Shown here one piece after another: positions 33,956 to 43,400 of a DNA stretch of 64,000 nucleotides (its first letter is position 1; each line of letters opens with the position of its first letter). A program made the translations under genes and the position numbers. Source of the DNA: Janthinobacterium sp. PC23-8 (GTDB taxonomy: Bacteria; Pseudomonadota; Gammaproteobacteria; Burkholderiales; Burkholderiaceae_D); the NCBI RefSeq assembly GCF_002250505.1, contig NZ_NJGY01000001.1, forward strand, positions 2,008,507 through 2,072,506, in the 5' to 3' direction. Below the pieces are notes generated by a model. That model was not told the DNA's origin. It saw only the letters and a program-made list of their open reading frames with translations, and made no database searches.

Positions 33956-35389
33956 TTACTTCTTGCGCGGAAGATGCCCATCGGCCGGCGGCCAGCCCGC
34001 CTCATAGCCTTGCGGCACTTCTTCAGCGCCCTCTTTCGGCGCCAGGCCCAGCACGTAGTACAGCACTGTCAGCAGCAGCAGCCAGGCCGGGCCAATCACC
34101 AGCGCGATGCGGGTATCGGGAAAATACGCCATCAGGCCGATCACCAGCGCCAGGAAGGCGAGCGAAATCCACGAGCCGTACGGCGCGAACGGCATGCGGA
34201 ACGCCAGGTTTTTGATTTCCAGCGGGCTCAGGGTCTGGCGAAACTTCAGTTGCGTCACCAAAATGATGCCCCAGGTCCAGATGGCGCCGAACGTCGAAAT
34301 GGACGTGACCCAGATAAATACTTTTTCCGGCACCAGGTAATTGAGCAGCACACCGATCAACAGCGCCAGCACCGACACCATGATGGCGCGGCGCGGCACG
34401 CCGCTGGCCGTGGTCTCGGCAAAGGCCTTCGGCGCCTGGCCTTGCAGCGCCAGGTTGTACAACATGCGGCCGGTGCTGAAGATGCCGCCATTGCAGGACG
34501 ACAGCGCGGCCGTCAGCACCACGAAGTTGATGATGCCGGCGGCCGTCTTGATGCCCAGGCGCTCGAAGGTCATCACGAACGGGCTGCCGGTGGTGCCGAT
34601 TTCGTTCCACGGGTAGATCGACAGGATCACGAACAGCGCGCCGACATAAAAGATCAGGATGCGCCAGAACACGGAATTGATGGCGTCGGGTATCGATTTT
34701 TTCGGGTTCGCCGCTTCGCCTGCCGTCAGACCAATCATTTCCACGCCCAGGTAGGCAAACATCACCATCTGCAGCGACATCAGCACGCCCTGCGCGCCAT
34801 TCGGGAAAAAGCCGCCATGGGTCCACAGATTGGCAATGCCGATCGCCACGCCATCGTTACCAAGGCCAAAGACGATCATGCCGGCGCCGCCGACGATCAT
34901 CAAAATGATGGTGACAACCTTGATCAGGGCAAACCAGAATTCGAATTCGCCATAGGCTTTCACGGCCAGCAGGTTGACGGCGCCCATGGAAGCCAAGGCC
35001 GCCAGCGCCCAGATCCAGCGCGGCACGTCGGGAAACCAGATGCCCATGTAGATGGCGACGGCGGTAATTTCCGCGACGCACGTAACCAGCCACAGAAACC
35101 AGTAATTCCAGCCCGTCAGATAGCCTTGCAAGGGTCCAAGATAATCCTGGGCGTAGCGGCTGAAGGAACCTGCGACGGGATTGTGCACCGCCATTTCACC
35201 GAGCGCGCGCATGATCAGGAAGATCACGGCGCCGCCGATAATATACGACAACATGATGCCGGGACCTGCCATCCTGATCGCATTGCCCGAACCCAGGAAC
35301 AGCCCCACGCCAATCGCGGCGCCCAGGGCCATCAGGCGTATCTGCCGCTCACCGAGGCCACGGTGCAAGCCTTGCTCACTCGTTTTCAT
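33956..35389 (-). CDS. AAT-family amino acid permease (ProY/GabP/AroP type)
   Basis: A 477-residue inner-membrane proton symporter. RGLGERQIRLMALGAAIGVGLFLGSGNAI at residues 10-38 is diagnostic of the AAT subgroup, followed by AGPGIMLSYIIGG and ALGEMAVHNPVAGSFS. Twelve membrane helices are expected and the hydrophobic pattern agrees. Relatives carry proline, aromatic amino acids, GABA or histidine; the substrate cannot be told here. It lies between another permease gene and a RidA gene on the same strand, with 61 bases to the latter, suggesting an amino acid uptake group. Confidence 0.9.
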   Translation of the reverse strand: MKTSEQGLHRGLGERQIRLMALGAAIGVGLFLGSGNAIRMAGPGIMLSYIIGGAVIFLIMRALGEMAVHNPVAGSFSRYAQDYLGPLQGYLTGWNYWFLWLVTCVAEITAVAIYMGIWFPDVPRWIWALAALASMGAVNLLAVKAYGEFEFWFALIKVVTIILMIVGGAGMIVFGLGNDGVAIGIANLWTHGGFFPNGAQGVLMSLQMVMFAYLGVEMIGLTAGEAANPKKSIPDAINSVFWRILIFYVGALFVILSIYPWNEIGTTGSPFVMTFERLGIKTAAGIINFVVLTAALSSCNGGIFSTGRMLYNLALQGQAPKAFAETTASGVPRRAIMVSVLALLIGVLLNYLVPEKVFIWVTSISTFGAIWTWGIILVTQLKFRQTLSPLEIKNLAFRMPFAPYGSWISLAFLALVIGLMAYFPDTRIALVIGPAWLLLLTVLYYVLGLAPKEGAEEVPQGYEAGWPPADGHLPRKK

Positions 35390-35450
35390 TGCTTGTCTCC
35401 GTCTATTTTTATCATGCGCCGGCCGGCTTGCCTGCCGGCGCGGATCACGC

Positions 35451-35912
35451 TTATTCGGCCAGTTCGGCGATCAGCTCAATCTCCACGCAAGCGCCGAGAG
35501 GGATCTGCGCCACGCCAAAGGCGGAACGGGCATGCTTGCCGCTGTCGCCAAACACCTCGACGAACAGTTCCGAGGCACCATTGGTGACCAGATGCTGCTC
35601 GGTAAAGTCGGGCGTGGAATTGACCAGGCTCATCACCTTGACGATACGCTTGACCTTGTTCAGGTCGCCGCCGCAGGCGTCCTGCAAGGTGGCGATCAGC
35701 TCGATGGCGATGCCGCGCGCGGCCAGCTTGCCCTCTTCGGTGCTGACATCCTTGCCCAGCTGGCCGACCCAGACCTTGCCGTCCTTCTTGGCCAGGTGTC
35801 CGGACAGGAACACGGTATTACCGGTGCGCGCATGCATCACATAGGCGGCAGCAGGCACGGCAACGGTCGGCAATTCGATCTTGAGGGCGGTGAGTTTTTC
35901 GTAAAACGACAT
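35451..35912 (-). CDS. RidA (YjgF/YER057c/UK114) family protein
   Basis: A 153-residue member of the RidA family, with VMHARTGNTVFLSGHL and a C-terminal ACVEIELIAEL; RidA proteins are trimers that deaminate reactive enamine/imine intermediates released by PLP enzymes. This one is longer than canonical RidA (about 130) and lacks the clear C-terminal R-x-x-V-E segment, so it may be one of the Rid2-7 subgroups. The start at 35912 has GGAGA eight bases upstream. Placed directly before an amino acid permease gene, which fits amino acid catabolism. Confidence 0.85.
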   Translation of the reverse strand: MSFYEKLTALKIELPTVAVPAAAYVMHARTGNTVFLSGHLAKKDGKVWVGQLGKDVSTEEGKLAARGIAIELIATLQDACGGDLNKVKRIVKVMSLVNSTPDFTEQHLVTNGASELFVEVFGDSGKHARSAFGVAQIPLGACVEIELIAELAE

Positions 35913-36054
35913 GCTATTTCTCCAATAAAACAAAGTGAACGAGGACCAGAGAGGCACATATGAAATATAACTGTGACAACAATTCCAGATTAAACCCCAT
36001 CATAGGGGGGAATGCCCAGTTTAAGTTCACAAATAGGTGGGGTTATTCAGTGGA

Positions 36055-36717
36055 TTATACCGAGTGGACGTGCAAACGCAGACGCGGCTCGTCCAGCCGC
36101 AGTTGCTGCAGGAAGGCTTCGTCGTGCGACACCACCAGCAAGGCGCCCCGGTATTGCGCCAGCATCCGCTCCATCGCTTGCAGGCTGGCCAGGTCCAGGT
36201 GATTGTCGGGTTCATCGAGCAGCAGCAACTGCGGCGGCGTTTGCGCATACAGCTCGGCAGCCAGCGCCACCTTCATGCGCTCGCCACCGCTCAGGCTGGT
36301 TGCCGGTGTGTCGGGCAACAGATGACCAAGGCCGATCTCGTCCAGCGCTTGCTGCAGGCGGACGCCAGCATCCCAGTGCTCGCCCACCAGCGCATAGTCC
36401 GCTTCATCGATGGAACCGAAGGCGATGCGATCGAGCGCGGCCAGCACGCTATCGGCACCAGCGAGCGACGCCACGGTAGGAAAGTGTGCAGGCGACAGTT
36501 CCTGCGCCACGTACACCACGCTGCCAGTGCCGCGCACGGCGCCGCTGGTGGGCAGGGTTTCTCCGGCCAGCAGCCGCGCCAGCACGCTCTTGCCCACGCC
36601 ATTGGCGCCGACCAGGCCGATGCGCTGCGGCGTGAAGGAAAACAGCAGTTGGTGAAACAGACTAGTGCCATCGGGCAGCACATAAGACAGACGATCGAGT
36701 TGCAGTAATGCAGGCAT
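36055..36717 (-). CDS. Half-length ABC-F ATPase
   Basis: A 220-residue single ABC domain: Walker A GANGVGKS (37-44), signature LSGGE (142-146), Walker B LLLLDEP (164-170) and the switch His198. Normal ABC-F proteins have two such domains joined by a linker and about 520 or more residues; here only one is present, the D-loop reads DNHLD in place of the usual TNHLD, and the protein ends 20 residues after the switch. The start MPALLQL at 36717 has AAGGAG seven bases upstream, so the N-terminus is intact. It could be a naturally short form or a gene that lost its second half; 154 bases separate it from the Old Yellow Enzyme gene. Confidence 0.75.
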   Translation of the reverse strand: MPALLQLDRLSYVLPDGTSLFHQLLFSFTPQRIGLVGANGVGKSVLARLLAGETLPTSGAVRGTGSVVYVAQELSPAHFPTVASLAGADSVLAALDRIAFGSIDEADYALVGEHWDAGVRLQQALDEIGLGHLLPDTPATSLSGGERMKVALAAELYAQTPPQLLLLDEPDNHLDLASLQAMERMLAQYRGALLVVSHDEAFLQQLRLDEPRLRLHVHSV

Positions 36718-36871
36718 GCGGATACTCCTTGTACCAGGCTGGCGAACCCGCTTGGGTAGCGGGATGGGCTGGGCCGTGCACAAGCACGGCAGTATCAATG
36801 GCGCATGTCGAATGTCCTGGAAGAATGAGGAAAACAGCGTCCAGTGTAGCAGAGGACGCCGATGCGGTTTG

Positions 36872-37984
36872 TTAGCGCTGGCCCTGGGTGGTGTCGCCAA
36901 ACAGGTTTTTATACTCACGCGGCTGCGAGCGCCAGTACTGCGGTGGGGCTTGGACCTGGGCGCCGAGCTGGGCCGCCGCATGCCATGGCCAGCGCGGATC
37001 GAACAGCATGGCGCGCGCCAGCGCCACCATGTCGGACTGGCCGCTGGCGATAATGGTTTCGGCCTGCTGCGCCTCGGTGATCAGGCCAACGCTGATGGTC
37101 GGCATGCCGACTTCCGCCTTGATGCGTTCGGCAAAACCCACCTGGTAGCCGGGACTGAGCGCAATCTGCTGCTGCGGCGACACGCCACCGCTCGACACGT
37201 GAATGAAGTCGGCGCCCAGGCGCTTGAGTTCATGGGCGAACTGCACGCTTTGCTCGATCTCCCAGCCGCCTTCGACCCAGTCGGTGGCGGAAATACGCAT
37301 GCCCACCGCCATGCTGGCAGGCACGGCCGCGCGCACCGCCTCAACGACTTCGAGTGGAAAGCGCATGCGGTTTTCCAGGCTGCCGCCATAGGCATCCGTG
37401 CGCTGGTTGGCCAGCGGCGACAAGAACTGATGCAGCAAGTAGCCATGCGCGCCATGGACTTCGATACCTTCGATGCCCAGCGCATGGACCCGTTTGGCGG
37501 CGGCGACAAATGCGCCCTTCACTTGCAGCAAACCTGCCTCATCGAGCGCGATGGGCACCGTTTCGCCCGGTGCATGGGCAAGCGCCGACGGCGCCACCGT
37601 CTGCCAGCCGCCTTCCGACAAGTGCACGCAGTTGCCGCCCTGCCACGGTGCGCGGCTCGACGCCTTGCGCCCCGCGTGGCCCAGCTGCACGATCAGCGGC
37701 ATGGCCGAATGCTGGCGGATCGCCTGCACCACCCTGGCCAGCGCTTGCTGGTTGGCATCCGACCACAGGCCCAGGTCGTCGGCCGAAATACGCCCTTCCG
37801 GCGAGACGGCCGTCGCTTCCGTCATCAGGACACCGGCGCCCGACAGTGCCAGATGGCCGAGGTGGATCATGTGCCAGTCGGTGGCATTGCCGTTCTCGGC
37901 AGAGTACTGGCACATGGGGGCGATGGCGATGCGGTTGACCAGGGACAAGGGCCCCAGCTGATAGGGCGTGAATAACTGGCTCAT
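36872..37984 (-). CDS. namA: NADH:flavin oxidoreductase, Old Yellow Enzyme (YqjM/NamA type)
   Basis: A 370-residue FMN enzyme of the thermophilic-like OYE class. CQYSAENG at 25-32 supplies the flavin-tuning Cys25 and substrate Tyr27, VHGAHGYLLHQFLSP carries the active-site His pair, and NQRTDAYGGSLENRMRF is the class signature. It reduces activated C=C bonds of enones, quinones or nitro compounds with NAD(P)H in the cytoplasm. Length equals that of YqjM-like proteins. Monocistronic as far as can be seen. Confidence 0.9.
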   Translation of the reverse strand: MSQLFTPYQLGPLSLVNRIAIAPMCQYSAENGNATDWHMIHLGHLALSGAGVLMTEATAVSPEGRISADDLGLWSDANQQALARVVQAIRQHSAMPLIVQLGHAGRKASSRAPWQGGNCVHLSEGGWQTVAPSALAHAPGETVPIALDEAGLLQVKGAFVAAAKRVHALGIEGIEVHGAHGYLLHQFLSPLANQRTDAYGGSLENRMRFPLEVVEAVRAAVPASMAVGMRISATDWVEGGWEIEQSVQFAHELKRLGADFIHVSSGGVSPQQQIALSPGYQVGFAERIKAEVGMPTISVGLITEAQQAETIIASGQSDMVALARAMLFDPRWPWHAAAQLGAQVQAPPQYWRSQPREYKNLFGDTTQGQR

Positions 37985-38143
37985 GGATGACTCCGACTTG
38001 AAGGAGCACTGATTTTACTGCGGCTAAAAAATTTCCGGATTACACCTGCTTACGTTTGATACAGCGCAACGTCTAGCTTGGTATCGCGCTCCCCGGTACT
38101 CTGGCTACATCGTCAACCCAGACATGTTTTTCAGGAGACCAGC

Positions 38144-38713
38144 ATGAACAACGCGACCAACACCACCAACACCACCGCCCGTATCCATCCCTTGATGGCC
38201 GGTGCCGCCATTTCCGCCACGGTACTGTGCCTGGTCGGTGCAGCATCGATTGCCGGTATCTTGCCCAACTCGCGCGCCACCAATGCGCCGGCCGTGCCGG
38301 CGGACCTGGCGGCCACTAACCTGGCAGCCCCGCTGGCGCCGCAAGCGCTGGCACCTGCAGCGCTTGCGGTCGCAGCGCCAGTGGCCGCACCCGTGGTGGC
38401 GCAAGCCGCGCCAGCGCCCGTCGTACATAAACGCGTGGTGCACCACGTGGCGCAAGCGCGCCCCGCCAGCCGCGACGACGACTACGCCTACCGCGACACT
38501 GCCTATCGTGAACCGGTACGCCAGCAGCAGCCTGCGCCGGCACCTGCCCAGCCCAACTATGTGGGTATCGGCACCGGCGCGGTCCTGGGCGGCCTGATCG
38601 GCAACCAGGTCGGTGGCGGCCGCGGCAAGGCGCTGGCGACGGTGGCTGGCGTGATCGGTGGCGGCTTCCTGGGCAATGCCGTGCAGAACCAGGTAGAGCA
38701 GCCACAACGCTAA
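38144..38713 (+). CDS. Glycine-zipper (2TM) envelope protein
   Basis: A 189-residue protein with an N-terminal membrane anchor (about 18-42: LMAGAAISATVLCLVGAASI and on), a long Ala/Pro/Val-rich spacer, and a C-terminal glycine-zipper double helix (GIGTGAVLGGLIGNQVGGGRG then VAGVIGGGFLGNAV). This is the SlyB/17-kDa antigen type 2TM domain, here anchored by a helix rather than by a lipobox. Such proteins are thought to stabilise the envelope. The start at 38144 has CAGGAG seven bases before it. Its stop abuts the stop of the convergent DUF1993 gene. Confidence 0.82.
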   Translation: MNNATNTTNTTARIHPLMAGAAISATVLCLVGAASIAGILPNSRATNAPAVPADLAATNLAAPLAPQALAPAALAVAAPVAAPVVAQAAPAPVVHKRVVHHVAQARPASRDDDYAYRDTAYREPVRQQQPAPAPAQPNYVGIGTGAVLGGLIGNQVGGGRGKALATVAGVIGGGFLGNAVQNQVEQPQR

Positions 38714-39223
38714 CTAGTCATACGGCCCGAGATAGTCGAGCTTGCCGATAGCCACGCCATTGTTGCGCAAGATGGCGTGGACCATCGAAACGTGAAAATA
38801 GAAATTCGGCAGGGCAAAGCCGAGCAGGTAATCATCGCCCTGGAAGCGCTTGCCCTCGTCGGTCCAGTTCAGCACCACTTCGCGCTGGGCGCTGCCGGCC
38901 ATCTGGCCGGCGTTCACGCCGCCCACATAGGCGATCGTGTCGGCGATACGCTGCCGCAGTTGATCGAATGAGCTTTCATTGTCGTCGAAACGCGGCGCCG
39001 GTATCGTGCTCAGGCGCTCGACCGACATTTTCGCCGTATCGCTGACGCGCTGCACCTGCGCCGTCAGGTTCAGCATATCGGGCGCCAGCTGCGCGCCCAG
39101 TAAAATTTCCGGCACGATGCCGCCCTGCTCGACATGGGCCTGCGCTTTTTCCAGCAGGCTTGATACGACGCGCAAGCCGCGCACGAAGACGGGGATGGTG
39201 GCCCGGTACATGGATACGGACAT
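38714..39223 (-). CDS. DUF1993 family protein
   Basis: A 169-residue cytoplasmic protein that matches the DUF1993 pattern: MSVSMYRATIPVFVRGL at the start, ILLGAQLAPDMLNL at 41-54, FDQLRQRIADTIAYV in the middle and PNFYFHVSMVHAILRNNGV towards the end. The fold is related to the DinB four-helix bundle; no biochemical role is established. The His in the FHVSMVH segment could bind metal as in DinB proteins, which is inference. Confidence 0.85.
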   Translation of the reverse strand: MSVSMYRATIPVFVRGLRVVSSLLEKAQAHVEQGGIVPEILLGAQLAPDMLNLTAQVQRVSDTAKMSVERLSTIPAPRFDDNESSFDQLRQRIADTIAYVGGVNAGQMAGSAQREVVLNWTDEGKRFQGDDYLLGFALPNFYFHVSMVHAILRNNGVAIGKLDYLGPYD

Positions 39224-39317
39224 GGTTCACTCCTGAGTAGTTGCGATAAGCGAGTGTAGCCGAGGGCGGCAAAAGCCGTGCGTACGCTGCGCCACGATGC
39301 CGGGATAGCGCCAGGCA

Positions 39318-39341
39318 GGAAACCGGCGCGCTGGCGCCGTT
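39318..39341 (-). terminator. Possible terminator after astE
   Basis: On the minus strand AACGGCGC pairs with GCGCCGGTT with one bulged base around CAGC, followed by TTTCCT. The tail is weak. Confidence 0.4.
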
Positions 39342-39362
39342 GACGCTATGGTTGCTGGAAAA

Positions 39363-40400
39363 TCAGGCCACGCGCACCACCATCAGCCCGGCACGCAAGC
39401 CCACGCGCACATCGGGATTCGGGAATACCACCAGCTCCTGCGCATTCTGTACCGTATAGACCGTTTCGCCATCGCTGGCGATCACGGCATGCCGGGGCAA
39501 GGACGTGAAATTGTGCGTGCTGCGGTCAAACGCCATGCGAAAATCATCGCTGTGCTTGATGATTTCCTGCGCCACCTTGAATACATGCGGTGGCGCCTTC
39601 ACTGGCCGCGCCGGCAAGCCGCGCAACAAGCCATCCAAAGCCTGCGATACGTCCTCGAACAGCGACAGGTCATTGTCCCCCAGCACGCCCACGCGGCCCA
39701 GTTCCACCGTGCTGGCGGCCGCGCCGCAATGCTCGGCCGAGTAATAGCTGTAGGTGCCGGCCGATTGCGGATTCATGATGATGGCGCCTATCGCCGCCTG
39801 CCCGAGCCAGTCGATCAGCGCCGCCCTGGCGCCCTCCTCCACCAGGTCCGGCACGATGGCAAAGGTCGGGTAGACGGACGGGCGGATCGCCGTATGCAGG
39901 TCCAGGTGCCAGCGCAGCGGCCCCGCATCGCTGAAAAATGCCCTGGTCGCAGCGATCATTTCATCGGCGCGCGCGCTTTCCGCCGCTTGCGCCAGGCTGC
40001 CGCGCACGGGACGAAACATGCGGTTCAAATCGGCGTCGACAAAGCGCTTGCCGGCGCGGATCGCATCGACATTGCCGACGCAAACGAGCAGGTCGACCGC
40101 CAGCGCATGGGGTTGCACCGACACGTCGCGCGCCAGCGCGTCGAGCAGATGCGCCAGCACTTCGATCGGCCCCGTTTCGTCGCCATGCACGCCGACCGAC
40201 AGCACCACGCTGGCGCGCCGGGGGTCCGGCGCATTCTCCGCCACCGTTGCCTTCACCTGCAGCATGCCGGGCGCCGGCAGCGCCACGGCAAAGCCGGCGC
40301 TGGCGAACAGCTGCGCAACAAAGCCGAAGTCCGCCTGCGCCAGCGCCTGCACGGCCGGCGGCAGGCCGCCTGCGGTTGCCGTCATTGCGTCCGCGCTCAT
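39363..40400 (-). CDS. astE: Succinylglutamate desuccinylase
   Basis: A 345-residue zinc hydrolase, the last step of the arginine succinyltransferase pathway: N-succinylglutamate to glutamate and succinate. The zinc ligands are His72 and Glu75 in GVHGDETGPIE and His169 in HLDLHTAI. The ATG at 40400 shares one base with the stop of the glutamate dehydrogenase gene (TAATG), so the frame upstream of it is not used. It is the last gene of the operon and is separated from the other ast genes by the dehydrogenase, which consumes its glutamate product. Confidence 0.93.
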   Translation of the reverse strand: MSADAMTATAGGLPPAVQALAQADFGFVAQLFASAGFAVALPAPGMLQVKATVAENAPDPRRASVVLSVGVHGDETGPIEVLAHLLDALARDVSVQPHALAVDLLVCVGNVDAIRAGKRFVDADLNRMFRPVRGSLAQAAESARADEMIAATRAFFSDAGPLRWHLDLHTAIRPSVYPTFAIVPDLVEEGARAALIDWLGQAAIGAIIMNPQSAGTYSYYSAEHCGAAASTVELGRVGVLGDNDLSLFEDVSQALDGLLRGLPARPVKAPPHVFKVAQEIIKHSDDFRMAFDRSTHNFTSLPRHAVIASDGETVYTVQNAQELVVFPNPDVRVGLRAGLMVVRVA

Positions 40401-43400
40401 TACGCGGCCACTTCCGCCGGCACGCCCCGGTTCACCGTCTCGGACAGGGTCCATACGTCCAGCATGGCCTGTTCCAGTTCGGTTGCCGCCACATAGGCCG
40501 ACAGGCCCAACGCGCTCGTTACCGCATCAACGGCGTCACCCTCGCCTTGCTCGGCACGCGCCAGCACTTGCGTGAGCAAGCGCTGTTGCGTGCGGCGCAG
40601 GGCTTGCTGCGCATAGCTGCGCAACTGTTCCTGCGACTTGCCTTGCGCGGCCAGCTTCAGGCCGCGTTCGAGCGTGTCGATGCCGGCCTGGCTGCGCAGG
40701 GCCAGGCCCATTTGCAGGAAGGCCGACAGGTCCATCGCCGCAGGGCGCGGCACCGACAGGGCCGGGAACAAAAAGCCCGCCACCACGTCCAGCGTATCGA
40801 CCGCATCCCAGGCCTGCACAAAGGCCGGGTTCAAACCAGGCACCAGCGATGCTTCCGACTTGATGCCGACGGCTTTGAACAGTTCGCGCCTGGACTGCGC
40901 GCCGAACAGGCCAGTCAATTCAAGCAGGCCGGCGCCGCGCAGTTGTTCGCCCGGCACCGACAGCACGCCGGAGATCATGGTTTTTTGCAGCGCCCGCGTT
41001 TGCGCATCGACCTTGATCGACACCTCGCGCGCAATGCTCAAGGCGTCGGCATCGAGCGCGTCGAACACCGGCGCCAGGTTCAACGCCACCCAGGCCTGGC
41101 CCCAGGCCAGGATCACGCTTGACTCGTCCACGTTGTACTCGGCCGCCAGCTCGCGCAACATCAGCGGGCCGCAACGGTTGACCACTTCATTGGCCAGCAC
41201 GGTGGCCAGGATGGCGTTGGCCAGCGGATGATCGAGCGCCGAGCGCGTTTCCACCAGCAGGGACGGGAAGTAGGGTTTCAATACCGGCTCGGCCCAGCTC
41301 TCCTGGATCAACGGCAAGGTCGCCAGGATGCGCTTGTAGCGGTTTTTCACGTTGGCGATCACCACCGCCAGTTCCGGCGTGGTCAAGCCGCGGCCATCTT
41401 GCTTGCGGCGCGCCAGTTCGGCCACCGTCGGCAGCTGCTCCAGGTCGCGCGACAAGGCGCCCTCTTCTTCCAGGCTGGCGATCAGGGCGGCGTAACCATC
41501 CTGCACCGCGCCCTCGCTTTGCGCCTGCAGTTCGCGCACCAGCAAATGCGTCTGCTGCGTGTTGTCGCGCAGGACCAGGCGCTCGACGTCGTCCGTCATC
41601 GCGTACAGCTCGCGGTTGCGGTCCGCTTCGGACAGCTTGCCGGCGTTCACTTCCACGTCCAGCCAGATCTTGACGTTCACTTCATGGTCCGAGCAATCGA
41701 CGCCGGCCGAGTTGTCGATCGCATCGGTAAAGATGCGGCCACCGGCCAGCGCGAATTCGATGCGGCCGGCCTGGGTCGCGCCGAGGTTACCGCCCTCGGC
41801 GACCACTTTCACGCGCAGTTCGTTGCCGTTGACGCGGATATGGTCATTGGCGCGGTCCTTGACCTGCGCGTGGGTTTCGCTCGCGGCCTTGATATAGGTG
41901 CCGATGCCGCCGTTGTAGAACAGGTCCACCGGGGCTTTCAATATGCGGTGCATCAGTTCTTCCGGCGGCAACGACGTTTCCGCGATATCGAGCGCGGCGC
42001 GGATCTGCGGCGACAGCTCGATTGAGCGCGCGCTGCGCGGATACACGCCGCCGCCCTCGGAGATCAGCTGCTTGTTGTAGTCTTCCCACGAGGAGCGCGG
42101 CAGCGCGAACATGCGGGCGCGCTCGTCGAACGAGACGGCGACGTCCGGCGTCGGATCGAGGAAGATATGGCGATGGTCGAACGCCGCCACCAGTTTCAGC
42201 TGGCGCGACAGCAGCACGCCGTTGCCGAACACGTCGCCCGACATGTCGCCCACGCCGACCATGGTGATCGGCGTGGTGTTGATGTCGTGGTCCATTTCAT
42301 GGAAATGGCGCTTCACGGCCTCGAACGCACCCTTGGCGGTGATGCCCAGTTTTTTATGGTCGTAGCCGTTCGAGCCGCCCGAGGCGAAGGCGTCGCCGAG
42401 CCAGAAGCCGCGCTGCACGGCGATGCCGTTGGCGATGTCCGAGAAGGTGGCCGTGCCCTTGTCGGCCGCCACCACCAGGTAGGGATCGGCTTCGTCGAAG
42501 CACACGGTGTCCTGCGGCGGCACGATATTGCCCAGCGAACGGTTGTCCGTCACTTCCAGCAGGCTGGAAATGAACAGGCGGTAGACGGCTTCGCCTTCGG
42601 CCGCGATGGTTTCACGCACGGCGTCCTGCGGCATCTGCTTGCAGACAAAACCGCCCTTGGCGCCGGCCGGCACGATGACGGCGTTCTTCACCATCTGCGC
42701 TTTCACCAGGCCCAGCACTTCGGTGCGGTAGTCTTCCATGCGGTCCGACCAGCGCAGGCCGCCACGGGCGACGGGGCCGCCGCGCAGGTGCACGCCCTCG
42801 AAGCGGCGCGAGAACACGAAAATTTCGCGGTACGGGCGCGGTTCCGGCACCAGCGCCAGGCTGCTGGTGTCGAACTTGAAGATGATCTTGTCGCCGACCT
42901 GATTGTTCTGGAAGTAGCTGGTGCGCAGGGTGGCGGCCATCAGGTCGGCCAGGGCGGCCAGGATTTCCTCGGTATCGGCATGGTTGACCGAGGCCAGGCC
43001 GGCCTTGATGGCGACGATGCTGGCCAGGGCGGCGGCGTGCTGTTCGTCTGGCAGCGACGGATCGAAGCGCTGCAAAAAGGCGTCGACCAGGGCTTTCACC
43101 AGGGCCGGCTGGCGGCGCAGGCTCTCGGCGATATAGCGCACCGAGAAGCGGCTGCCGGTCTGGCGCCAGTAGCTGGTGTAAGCGCGCACCAGCTGCACTT
43201 CGCGCGTCGACAGGCCGCCTTCGATCACCAGGCCGTTCAGGCGACCGTCTTCGGCCGTGTCGTTGAACAGGGCGGCAAACAGTTCTTCGGCCACCTTTGC
43301 CACCGCCGGCTGCGTAAGCTTGGCGGCGCTGGTCGCATCAACCGTCAGGCTGGTGACGAAATAGCGCGTGCCTTCGGCCGAGAAGATCGAATAGGCCTGC

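Noticed and set aside
33974-35587. 537-codon plus-strand open frame
   Set aside because: Antisense to the AAT-type permease gene and non-coding in composition.
35994-36010. CCCC/GGGG hairpin as terminator of the ABC-F gene
   Set aside because: Only four base pairs with a short T run; too weak to call.
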